NCBI GenBank assembly: GCA_013400975.1
Contig: WBMZ01011595.1
Span: 1-64,000, forward strand
Length of the DNA: 64,000 nt
Direction of reading: 5' to 3'
From: Atrichornis clamosus
Taxonomy: Eukaryota; Chordata; Aves; Passeriformes; Menuridae
Part shown: piece by piece, positions 1-12,400 of the stretch
How the letters are laid out: each line of letters starts with the position of its first letter
Position numbering within the stretch: position 1 is the first letter of the stretch
The notes under the pieces: model-generated
Told to the model about the DNA's origin: nothing
Database searches by the model: none
The model's input: only the letters and a program-made list of their open reading frames with translations
Made by a program: the position numbers and the translations under genes

Positions 1-400
1 GGAGATGGTGATCTGCTGCGCCGCCGCCAACTGCTCCAACCGGCAGGGCAAGGCGCGCCGCGGCGCCGTCTCCTTCCACAGGTAAGGGCGGCCCGCCCGG
101 CCCGCCGCAAGTGCCGCGGCTGGGCCGCCTGCGCCCCTGTCCCGCTCCCCCCGCCGGGCCCCCACGGCAGCGGCCGCCCTTTGTTTCCCTCAAGAGAAAC
201 CGGCTCGGGGTTCCCGGAGCCTCCAGCCCCGGCCGGGCAGTGGGAGCGCTCCTCGCCGCGGGGCCTGGGCCCTCCCTGGCCTGTCCCCCCGGTTCTCCCC
301 CAGGCTTTACCCCTCGCGGCCCGTCCCCCGTCTCATCCCCCACCTCATCCCTCCCCGGGGATGCTGCTGGAGGTGAGTCCCCAGGGACAAGTCCCTATCT
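1..400. promoter_or_regulatory. CpG-rich 5' end of THAP4
   Basis: The first 400 bases are strongly G+C and CpG rich. They contain THAP4 exon 1 and the donor at 82-83 (GTAAGG). This is the downstream half of a CpG-island promoter cut by the window edge; the transcription start itself is not visible. Confidence 0.6.
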
Positions 401-3400
401 CGGGAGTCCCACTGGAAACGACGCCTGGGTCCTTTACTCGGGGGCTTTCTTCTACTCCAGGCATTTCTACACCTTATTAAATGTTATTAAACACACCCGG
501 TGTAAGCGGCACCCGGGTTACGCAGGCAGTGCTGGGCAGCGTGTTGGCTGAACTGGGTGTTTTGGTGGTGGTCACATCCTCCTTCCTTGTGGACAGGCTG
601 TTCCTCGTGGGGCTGGTGAGCAGAATAATGGTTCGACTGCTGATGAAAATGGAAACGACACCTTTTAGTCCTGTGCTTTTTGTGAAGTGGAGCTGTTAAC
701 GCAGGGAACGAATTCCAAATATTTCAGTCCTAAGTGAAATAATTCTTAAATGGGTGTAACTTGATTCTTAAATGAGTGTAACTTGTCAAAACACAACTTT
801 CACCAGAATCTCCTAAACCTAACCATCATCTTGGACTTGGTCATCTTAAAGGTCTTTTCCAACCTCAACAATTCTATGATTCTTGGTTCTGCGATTCTAA
901 GAGTACCAACCCTTTTAATTTTCAAAATGCAGCGTGTTTTTTCATAGGTTTTTGTGTTCCTTTTTTAGGTTCCCTCTGAAGGATTCAAAGCGTTTGATTC
1001 AGTGGCTGAAAGCTGTTCAGCGAGACAACTGGACTCCCACCAAGTATTCCTTTCTTTGCAGTGAACACTTCACCAAAGACAGTTTTTCCAAGCGGCTGGA
1101 AGACCAGCACCGGTTGCTGAAGCCCACTGCTGTCCCCACCATCTTCCAGCTCGTGGAGAAGAAACACGACAAGCTGGATTATGTCAGGAGCCGAAGGAAA
1201 ATAGCCAGGCAGGTGCCACTGCGGGATGGGGAGGCCCCGCGGGAAGGAGGCAGTGAGGTAGCGCAGAGGGCCCCATCTTCTGGCCAGGACTTCATGGTGA
1301 TGCAAGGGACGAAAGAGATGGAGGAGGCCAGTCTGCAAGAGGAAATGGGATCCATGTCTGAGGAGGAAGAGGCCCTCCACAGCCAGCTGGACGGCCCTCG
1401 GAGAAGGACGTTAGGGGATAATTTGGGGGTGAAGCCTGGAGCTCCGAAAATACCTGAGAGGTCTCCTGTGGAGGACTGTGCCAGGGGCAGCTGGGTGGGG
1501 AGCTGGGTGGCAGACAGGAGTGGCGTGTCAGTGGACGACTTCACCCCTCCTGCCTCTGGTGCTTGCAAGTTCATCGGCTCCCTCCACTCGTACAGCTTTT
1601 CCTCCAAGCACGCCAGGGAGAGGCCGTCTCTCCCGAAAGAGCAGCTAGAAAGGAAAAGGCCAAAGAGAGATGTGGAACCGAGCTGCAGCAGCCACCTCTT
1701 GGGACACGAGAAGGCTGCCGCGGAAGTCTCCCCGACATCGTCCCTCACTGCGACACCCCAGAAACCCTCGCAGGGCCTGTCGGCGTCCCCGGCAGACCTG
1801 ACCCCTCGGCCCGCCACTGAGGCCGTGGTGGGGCGCAAGGGGGACACGGACGCCAACCCCATGTCCATCAACGAGGTGATCATGTCGGCCTCGGGGGCCT
1901 GCAAGCTCATTGACTCCCTCCACTCGTACTGTTTCTCCTCCCGGCAGAGCAAGAGCCAGGTGTGCTGCTTGCGGGAGCAGGTGGAGAAGAAGAATGGAGA
2001 GCTGAAACTTCTGAGGCAGAGGATCAGCCGCTCTGACAGCCAAGTCAGGAAGCTGAAGGAGAAGCTGGATGAGCTGAAGCGGATCAGTTTCCCTTACTTG
2101 AACAGTCTGCTATCCCATGACTGTGGTCAGTATTCCCAAGGTGCTGCACTGAGGCTGAATTCCCCATTTTTTTAGGGGCTGTTGAAGTTGGAGGTTGTAA
2201 AGGTATGATGGGGAAAAGGTATGAGAAAGGGACATTTTGGGAAGAAGTAGCAGCTTGTGTTAGACCAACAGATGCAGGTGAAAAAATTTGCTTTGGGGGC
2301 ACACAAGGTAATTCTTATATCCCAAACTTTTCCAAGATGTGGAATGGGAAGTTAGGTCGTGATGTTGCAGACAACTCTTGATGAGTTTATTTTCTTTTCT
2401 TTCTGGATTATTTTAACTTGTTTGTGACTCAGTGGCTTCTGTTAAGATTTGCCTTCTTCCTTTGGAGCGTACCTGTGATTTTTTTTGGTGTGTTAATGAG
2501 CTGTCCTAGCAGGAGGTATCTGGGATAGCTTGTTGTTTTCAGTGGTATAATAAGTAGTTTTGATCTGGGATTTCATATACTGCACTCAGTACTCAGGATA
2601 CAGGAAATACAAGTGTGGTGGGAAGTATCAGATATGACAATGTCGTGATACACGATGAGGTCACAATTTGTGAGCAAAAGTCTGTGTTTGCTTTGATCCT
2701 TTCCTCCTTTGGAAGGCAGAATAAGTCGGGAAGTGGGAAGCAATGGAGAATGACTGCTCTATCAATTAAAAACATAGTAATTAAGCACCTGAAAGCATAG
2801 GGGAACTCAGTGAGGGATGAGGTCATGTAAAAAGTTAGTTGTGTAGAAGTCGAATTGGGCCATAACCCTTCTTGCAAGAAAAAGCGTCTTTTAACCAACA
2901 CCTTGTGCACAGTGACTGTTACTGCAAGGTGCAATTCAGGGCAAGAGTTTAGGATCATCTAATGATGGTGTTTGTGTTGCTCCTGAGAAAATGTTGGGTT
3001 GCCTTGGGAAGGATTTGTGACATGGGGCTTGCTTGGAGAAGTCATCACTCGTGGAGAGTTAGGTATCTCCCAGTGGTTAATTCTTGCTTTTCCTTTAGGA
3101 GTAAAACTTCATGGTTTCTTCTGGAGCTGTTGGACACAGTCAGAAAGGTGATGCTGGCATAGACAGGCATGTTCTCCAGGCTGCTGCAGCACAGCCAACT
3201 TCCTTACTGAAAAAGGAAAGTAGGCCCTGACAAAATTCACAAAGGTCCATAGCCAGTGCCAGCCCTTCCCACATGTATGTAATTTTCCAGAGTGTGGGAA
3301 AACCTTGATTTGGATAGAGAGGGGAAAAGAAGATTTTTTTCCCCATGGGAAATCAGCATAGTCTTGTTTGTACCTTCTGGTCTGTGTTTTTGTATTGTTT

Positions 3401-6400
3401 TGGTGTGAAACTAAAGAAAATAACTACAATTTTAGGGTTCCGTAATTATTGTTCATATAATATATACACATATATATATTTATATATTTTAAAAAGGGTG
3501 TCTAGCTTTGGAATACCTTAACTGAGATACTAATTGCAGAAGGAGTATCTTTAAGGATGTTTTTCTTTATTCTGGTAAGTACTATGATTTTTCTCCCCTT
3601 TGCAAAGATTAATGTTCTTATACATGCGTCTTTGAGAAGTGAGAATTTTATATTCTTGTAAAAGATATTCTCAATATATGAGTTACGTATTCTGTTTCAT
3701 AAGGGAAAATGTCATATTTCTTAATGAATTGACCTATTCATTACCCTTTCTGCCATCTCTTATCAACAAAACTGGAGATCAGTGTGTGAAAATGAACCGT
3801 TATGGCAACTGTAGCTTGGTTTGATGGGAAGTTTATATGGAACCCTTTAGCTGGGAACTTTTTTGAAGGGGTTGTTGGTGACTGACTGGCTTCATTTTCT
3901 TTTTTTTTAATTTGATGCTCTTCTGCCTTGCACTGTTTTTCATGTGCTCATAGTAATAGTTTATGGCAGTGAAAATAGCTGATGAAGTGCAGCCAGCTGC
4001 TGCCAGGCAGAGCCTGGTTCATGCCCAGACACTGAGTTCTACTGTAATACAAAGCTGAGTTAAAAAAGGCTTTTCATATTCATAAAAGTACAGTCAGGTA
4101 GCACATTAGGTTAGTAATAATGATAGTCCTTGTTACTAGCTCCGTTCCAGTTGTCCCCAGTCATCTGATGTGTGGTTGAGGTGATGGTTTTAGCTGTGAA
4201 CTTGAGCCTGCATAATTTTTTTTCTGCTAAAGGCAGTGCCTTGGGGATGGGGAGTATAAGTACCTGACTGGACTGACTGTGCAGGTTGTTACCTGTCTGC
4301 ATCCCTGACATTCAGCCACTTCCACAAAATCCTGAGCACAGAAACGAGCTTTAGGCCCACACCCACTAAGCAGAACTTCATTTCAGTGCTATTCTCACAT
4401 ACTTTCCTCTAATGAGACAAATAAATTTCTGCTGGCAGAAATATCCAAGCTGCAGCCGGCTGGGAAGAGCAGGTTTCTGCAGGACTGCTGCATAGCAGTC
4501 CCTGCCAGCCACGCTTGAGACCGGGTGACTCAGGCTGGGCAAGTGGCTCCCAACTCCAGCTGTCACAGTGCACTCCAGTGGTGTTTCCCGCCCTGTCTTA
4601 CCAGGGGGATCGACTGACTGGTTTAGGAGAAGCCCCGGGCTGCCTCCTGCACAGCACAGCTGTCACGGTGGCTCTTTCCTTCTAAACTTTGAATTTTGTC
4701 CGTGGTTTGTAGGAAATGTTTCTTTCCCTTTATGGGCTACTTCTGAGGTCCATGGACCAAAGGCTGAGGAATGCTGTTGGCAGAGGAGCATGGTTAGGAA
4801 CAGTGCACCAGGGTGGACAGGGTTAGATGCAGCTTCTGGAGAACAACAGGATGCACTGGAAGAAATTAGGGAGAGCCAGCAAGCAAACAGGGACCCAGTG
4901 TCCTGGGGAAAGCATGAGTGTTCTAACAGCACCATCCTCTGCTACACCAGTGCTGTCTGACCATCTTGTTCAGCATGAAGGCCTCGCAGCTCTGCTGCAT
5001 CGGGGTGCTTGCTGAGACAGGAGATCCCAGGTGCTGTTTCCACCACATCATCTCCTCTTAGCGTGCCCCAGTTTGGTCCGGGTGTAGAACTACATCTCCC
5101 AGCAGGCAGCGGGGTCAGTGTCTTGCCCAAACGTGAGATCACTTCCCTCAAAGCCATCTTACCACCCTGCGCAAAGTGGGGGCACAGGGGGCTGGAGGTA
5201 GAGCAAATACAAAATATCTGCAAATATGGCTGGGCATGGAGCAAGCACAGGTAGGATTCCATGGGATTCGAGTGTCTGTGTTCATGGAGAGGTAAAGCTC
5301 TTGGAATTCAGCTACTTGGGCATATGAGGAGCCTCTTCCACGCTGCATGTCTGTTTTCATGAAGGTCATATTAAAGACAGGAGAGTTTGCAAAATGAGTT
5401 CGTGTGAAAAATAGTTAGAACTCTGTTAGGAATCTGTGGGAAATTAAAATTGCTTCCGGCTTGGATTTGTCTTTGAATATTTGTGCAAAGCCAGTGTAGA
5501 AATGGGGTCATTTGTAGTACTTTTTACATGCAAATGAGGCATAGTTGGTGAACTCTGGGGGCAAGCAGAGGGACTGAAACACTAAATGTGTGGTTTTGTG
5601 CTGAGATGGAGCCCTGATGTCTGGTCTGTAGGGCCTAAGGTGGTGTTTTCCATTGAGATGGCAACAGATTTTCGTTCATGTTGCAGAAAACAAACAGCAA
5701 AATCCTGTTCCTCAGTGGCAATGAGAAGTGAGGTTGTGCATGGGTGAAGGTGCTGTGCTTTCAGTTGTCTGAGCAGGACTCAAGCAGCAATGAGGCCATG
5801 TCCAGTTCAGCTTGCAAATGAAACATGTCTAATGGGTCACAGAGATGTGTTGTCAGGGAAATGACCCCTACCAGCGCAGGCACTGCTAACCTGCCAGCTG
5901 CATGTAAACTTGGAACTAGATTTTGGCAGAAAAATGCTTTTCTTCTGAGACAGCAACTGCTGCTTGTGGATTTTTTGTGCCCTGTCTGGGATGGAAATGG
6001 CCAGGGTAGAAAGCTGGTCCAGAGGGTGGACATTACAGAGAACAAGGGAGCTATAAAGCAAACTGAGAGTGAGATAAGGAGTAGGAATACGTGTGCATAG
6101 GCTAAGAGTGGGGCTGGATGCATGGCAGAAGGTATTTTGAGAGAGGCTGGGTAAGACTTCACAGCACCTGTGGGCTCAGCACTTGGGTGGGAGGTGAACT
6201 GCTTCACACTCCATGTGGGAGCAAGCAGTGTGCAGGCATGCCAGCTTTGGGGCTTGGTTGAGGGAGATGGCTCTTTGACCCTCACCTTGGAGAGAAAGAC
6301 AGTTGGAAGGGAGGAAACAAGACTTTTTGCACTGCTATTGGGATTTTTTTTCAGTGGCATGGTCTTGTTTTTTCCAGGTTTTTTTGCCTAATAGTCTATA

Positions 6401-9400
6401 GAGTTTGTGCATTAAGCATTTAATTCTGCAGCGAGTCGGCAGTGACTCACAACAAAAACCCAGCTTGCAGCTAGGAAGCAATGAAACAGCAAACTAGGGA
6501 AAACTCGAGAGAAAATCAAACAGACTGAGCTCAGGTAGGGTGTTTGGTTTCTCATAATAGAGTGTAATTTTAGAAATGTTTTCTCTGTATTTTGTAATAA
6601 CACCTTGGTACTTGGCTATGAAATTAATTACTGAGGCTATAACATGAAAATCTGTGAATAATAACCACGTTTTTGCTCCAGATTTTGGAGCACAGATGGG
6701 ATGATCTGTTCAACAGCTGATCTACTGACACTTGATGGCATGCACCTTTCTCAGAGGGGGGAAAAAGGGTTCTAGCACAGGAGCTGGCAGGACTTGTTGA
6801 TAGGGCCTTTAACTAGCTTGGAGAGGGGAAAGGAACAAAGCCAGGGTCACCAGTGATGAGCAATGGGATGGAGTGCCAAAGCTTAAGAAAACCAGCACTA
6901 ATGGGATCCCTCAATCTGCTTCACCAGGTGTTGGCTGCTGTGTACTACTCCTGAAATGTTTCTGCACTCATACACCCAGCATGAGGGACCAATGAGGAGC
7001 TCCAAGCTTTGGCCCAGTCCCAGAGATTTCACATCCTTGGCATAGTGGTGGGATGAGTCCTGTGGGTGGAGTACCCCGATGGACAGTTCCAGGTTCTTCA
7101 GGAAGTACAGGCAGGGCAGGAGAGGCAGAGAGGTGGCACTGTGTGTAATGGAAGGGTTGGAATGTCTGGAGTTCACAGTTGGCAATGGCGCAGTTGAGAG
7201 CCTCTGCATAAGAATCAGGGGTAAAACCAATAATGTGGATGTTACTGTGGGAATCTACTCTGGACCTCTCAGGCAGGACAAGTTACTCTTTGAGGAACTA
7301 AGGGATGCTTCCGAGTTAACTGCCGTCATCTTTATGGGGGACTTCAACCTGACAGAAATTAATTCGGGGTTTTTTTGGTGAGTTTTTTGTTGTTGTTTGT
7401 CTTGTTGTTTTCTCATGTTTCTTGCAGGAAGTGTTCCCCAGCTCAAGGAAGTAGGTTAGCTGTCTTGTTAGCAACCAGCTGGCTGCTCACCACGGCTTTG
7501 CTGATAAAGCTGCATAGGAATTCGTGCCAGCATAGCTTTCTGTGCCAGGGATCCCACTTGAGAGGCACTCTGGCTGTGTAGACATGGCCTGAGGGGGCAG
7601 TCCAGCTGCTCTCTCTGGTTTGTCTCACGGCAGGGAGAACGCAGTATCTCCTGTTGCAAAGCCTGGACAGCTGGCTCCTGTCTGACTGTGTTACAGTGCA
7701 GGGTGGGATTTGACTTCTAAACCCTCCAGGAATGGAAAGATGTAGAAACAGTTCATCTGTGAGTTCGGAGGGATGGAGCGGGGTCAGGTGGTGAAATGGA
7801 GCTGACTTCTGTGCTCAGGGCCTGAGCATGGCTGTTGTGGCCTGAGTGGCTTCCTGAAGGAAAGAGATCGAGGTGATCAGGTTGCTTATGGGCCTGTGGG
7901 TTTGTCTCCCAGACTGTTACAACTCATGAGTGCCGTGGCTGGTTTCAGTCAGATTTTGTAGAACCACAGGATGGTTTGGGTTGAAGGGACCTTGAAGCTC
8001 GTCTCGTTCCAACCCCCTGCCACGGGCAGGGACACCTTCCACTAGGCCAGGATGTAGAGGAGTGGGGTCTTGGAGATGCTGAATCCCTAAGGAGTTCAAG
8101 AAAGTGTGTCATCTGGTAGGGGAAGGTGCCTCCAGCAATGTTAAGAAAGAGGATGCAGTGAGAGCTTCCCTCTTACTAGGTCAAAGAGGAACTGTGCAAG
8201 TGGATGCGAGAGATCCAGCATTAAGGGGACTCCATCTGAGTGTGAAGCTCTCAGCATGCAGAAGGGTAACCAGAGTCTCTTGTGCTGCAAATTCTCTGAT
8301 GTCGTTTGTATTCTTGATATCATCACACACTACTTTTTAAGCCACATTAACAGGTTGTTTGTAAAAGTGATGTGCCAGGAATTTAGATCTTTAAAAAGGG
8401 ACATAAAGGCTCCTTTGTCAGTGTCAGAGAAATTTCTGTTGACAGTGACTGCATCTATAAACCTGCTGTTTGAAACAAAGCAACTCAGCAAAGAATTTTT
8501 TGTTGCTACAATAATCTTGCATTTACCTGCCCCAACCATCAAAAAGCAGATTTCTTTTCAAATGTCTGGGGTTTTTTTTTAATGAACTCAGTTAGACTGA
8601 GTTAACTTGTCTGCCTCCCCTCTTGCTTTTCCACTCTCCCAGCCCAACCTTCTGGCACAGAAGGCTGCCAGGAAGGAGAAAGGACTTAGTCCACCATTTA
8701 GAGACCAACGCTGAAGTTAAGAAGAGCACTGCATGGGATGAGGTCAGGATATCTTTACTCCTCTACACTTCACCGAGTCCCTGGTCCATATTCCCAGCAT
8801 CACTTCTGCTGCTCTCGGCTGCTGCTCATGAGAACTAAAGAACTCATTGGCTTTGCTGCCATCTAGGTAGTTTGGAAAAGTAGTAATAGTCACTTGGCCA
8901 TGTTGTTTGCCCAGGTGCCAGGTACTTCAGGATGTACAGTGATGTCTTCACTTTTCAGCTGGCTGGAATTCCAGCTCTTTGGAAGTGAGACCAGCTCGCT
9001 GGTTCAGGCACCTTCAGCCAGGCTGGACGCTGCACAAGCAAGGCAGTGGGGTCAGGCTGGGGGTGCTGGAAACGATCAGTTGGCTTCTCTTGGTTTATAA
9101 CCAAGCCTAAGGAGTGGAGATGGCTAAAGCCATTCCTCTCATCTATTGTTTTGATGCTTTTTCCTGAAATGCTGCCAGCAGAAGAAAAGGAAGTGCCCTA
9201 TTAAAGCACTGTAGTGACAGAAAGCATCCTGCTCCTGGGATGCTGACCCAGGAGAGGGCAGCAGTAGCCCAGGCTGCAGGCTCCTGCAACTTTTCCAGAG
9301 CTCTGCTCTTCACTTCTGCTGTGGGAATTGAACCTGCCAGAAGCTTGAAAAGAAATGTGGTGGGGAGTGAAAGGCAAACACAAGGCGGATGGAGGAGCAG

Positions 9401-12400
9401 TACACTCCTTACCCACGGGACTGTGTGCTCTCCTCATGGAAGTGGAAAGGTGAGTACAAGGAAATACTGTCCGGTACACTGACGCTGCTGTACGGATTGT
9501 GGGAACCCCTTCCCAGCTCTGGGGTAAGCTGGTGGGGAATGCTCAGGCTGACAGGACACTCTGCAGATCCTGGTTCTGATGCTGTAGACTTCTATCACCT
9601 ATTTCCTAGTGAGCTCTCGTGTTTTCTCATTTGCTTCCACTGCAAAACACTTAAGGATAAAGCAGAGTAAGTAGCAGCACTTTACTGACATGGCCTGGCT
9701 TTCAAAACCTGCTGTCTGTGGGAGAATGAGTACCACAAGTGGTCTCTTTTACCCAGGAAAGCTTCTGTTCCTTCTCCTTTGGCATTTCAGGCGTGGACTG
9801 TCTATTCTTCTTCCTTGCTCAGACTTTTAGCCTGACCTTTGGTACAGAGCACAGTGAAACTCAGACTGGTCAAGCAAATTTTGGCCACAATATTGCCATT
9901 TTCAGTCCAAATTTCTCCCTGCAGTTGAGTCTCTTCCTTTTAGACCAACCAGACTGGCAGCTTATTCTTGTATTCTTGTATTCTTGATCTCACTAGGTGT
10001 GGAAAACACCCCCCTGGAACACCCACCTTGCCAGTAGGAAACATTTATCCTGTGAGGAGGAGGAGGAGGACTTGTTTTAAGCATACTTCTACTGTATTTG
10101 TCTGCATAACAGACTACTACTAGAGTAGTGGGCTCCACATTTGTGTGGGAATATATCTTTCCCAAGATGCCACAGGTGACATCTCGCTTTTCCTACTTAC
10201 ACCTTAGCAATGGATCTGCTCTGCTCTTCACGTGGCTTTAATTTGTTTGTCTCCATTTGACTGATTTTTTTTGTTCAGGTCACAGCCTCTGAAAGTAAAA
10301 TGCAAAACTGTTGTTTATCAAAGCTCTCCTACAGCACCAAGCCTGACAGAGTTCAAGAAGCACTTGGACAATGTTCTCAGGCACGTGGTGTGACTCTTGG
10401 GGATGGTCCTGTATAGGGCCAGGAGTTGGACTTGATCCTTGTGAGTCCCTTCCAACTCAGCTTATTCTGTGATTCTGTAAAATGGTTCGTTAAAGAAGTT
10501 TTAACTTTGTGATACAGGCCTCGGTTGTTTTTAATAAAAGCAGTGACAAAGGGAAATGTCTTTCTCTTCCATTTACTCTTTAACTTACAGGCACCCAAGT
10601 CTTTTAAAATATTTCTCTTAGTCCAGAGCCTAAGCAAAACAACTTCTGAATGATCCCTGCCTGTCTCTTTGTACAAGCTCAGGCCATTGTTAACCTCTTA
10701 AAAAAAAAATTATAACCAGGCTTTGATCTTGAATACCGCCTGATTTTCTTTTGAAGTGAGGACTCATTTCCTTGGCCTCTGAAACAAACAAAAAGGGTAT
10801 GTACTCAGTGCTTGAGAAGGATCAGCCCAGAGCATTAGAGATTTCGTTACCATGTAATGATTATTCTTTATGCTGAGTTTTCAGTCATCTTTTTCCTTGC
10901 ATATAGGTGGGAGGGGGCTTTTCTTTCAGATCAAGCTACAGAGAGGAGTCAGAAATAGACCCCCTGCAAGAGTGCTCTGTGTACAGCTAGGAGCTGGTTT
11001 GGAAAGAGACCCACTTTCCATGACTGTTCACTGTGCCCCATCTCCCCTTCCACCTCGGAGCTGCCACTGCTCTGGAGAAAAGTTTTGCTGTGGTGTTGGG
11101 CCATTTCTGAGGTGCTTTGTGTTTACCTCCAGCCAGCTGGAGGCAGCTCACAGCAGGCTGCAGAGCACAGATCCCTGAGTTTTCTTTCTTCCTTCTATCT
11201 TCTTCCTCCACAGAGACTCCCCAGCTGAACCCTGTGATGGAGCCCCTGTCCTGGATGCTGGGCACCTGGCTCTCGGACCCGCCAGGAGACGGCACCTTCC
11301 CTACAATGAAGCCCTTCCAGTACCTGGAAGAAGTGCACATCTCTCACGTGGGGCAGCCCATGCTCAACTTCTCGTAAGTCAAGGGGTCTGTGTTGGCAGC
11401 AGCTGCTGGATTGGAGCAGCCATGGCTCCAGTGTGATTTGTTGGTTGGGTTTCTTCCCCAATGGCAAAGCACACAAATTTTCACCTTTCAGATGAGATGG
11501 TGTCATGGTATGTGACTGCATGGTCTGACTTTCATTTTCCTTGAAAACTTGTGATTAATTGGCATTTTTTGTGAAATTCCCACTTATAGACAGAGTAAAT
11601 GAAGGCACTAAGGCATGACTGCCAAGTTTGTCCATTTTAAACTGTGGTCCTCAGTCTTCACCACTGTGAAAATCTGAGAAAAATCAGTGCTTATCAAACC
11701 ATCTGGGTTAGGAGGCAGGTAGCTTAACTGCTTTGGCTGCATGTGATTGTTCTAAGAGAAATCAAAAGAAATCCAGAGGGAGAGAAGTGACATGTTGGCT
11801 GCTGCTCAGTGCTGCTCCAGTGCTCGTTTGGGAGGGGTGGGTTGGAAAGTGTGTTGGTTTGAAAACCAAGAAAGGAAGAATTACAAGATGGAGGTACTGT
11901 GTGAGAGATGCCCTGTGTTCCTGGAGTGTGATGGTGCTGCCAGCTCAGTCTGTGACTGCTTTAGTCCTGTTTCCAAAAGAAACAAAGCTCTGACAGTCTT
12001 GTTCTGACTGCACCTCCCTCTCCAGCTTGTGAACAGTTGCTGATTTGAGTCACCTTTTTTTTTTTCTTCTTTTCTGTTTGCCAAGGAGTTACACAGCTGT
12101 GAGCTGCTGAGCTCTGGGAAGTGCCAGGGAAATAGGCAGCAGGCTTGGAGCACAGAGACAGACCCTGTGCCTTCCTGGCTGCTTGAGCAGTGTCTGTTAA
12201 AAGACAGTCCACGTCTCCCTTGAATACTCCAGGCACTGAAAGCTGCCTGATTTGTTTCTCCTTGGATACATATGTAATCACCCAGGTTATGGGTGACCAC
12301 ACCTACAGTTCTAAAGGGCTCCTGAAGAATAAATAAGAATCTGAGCTGAATTTGTAATATTTTTGAAGGGGTTGATAGGAGAAATATGTCTGCTCTGTCA

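Larger units (their letters stand above)
2126..11213 (+). other. THAP4 intron 2 (9.1 kb)
   Basis: Bounded by GGTCAG at 2126 and TTCCTCCACAG ending at 11213. It is A+T rich compared with the rest of the window. Contents I can name: an AT-rich simple repeat near 3455, an internal CR1 ORF2 fragment at 6670-7375 and CR1 tail pieces near 7955 and 10338. I see no other gene; the open frames here are short and resemble no protein I know. Confidence 0.8.

Noticed and set aside
934..968. ATG at 934 as a THAP4 start
   Set aside because: The true start is in exon 1 at position 5; 934-968 is the intron 1 tail up to the T-rich acceptor, and exon 1 supplies the zinc-binding cysteines.
1179..1952. 257-codon minus-strand frame opposite THAP4 exon 2
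   Set aside because: It is the shadow of a GC-rich coding exon; it mirrors THAP4 codons and resembles no protein.
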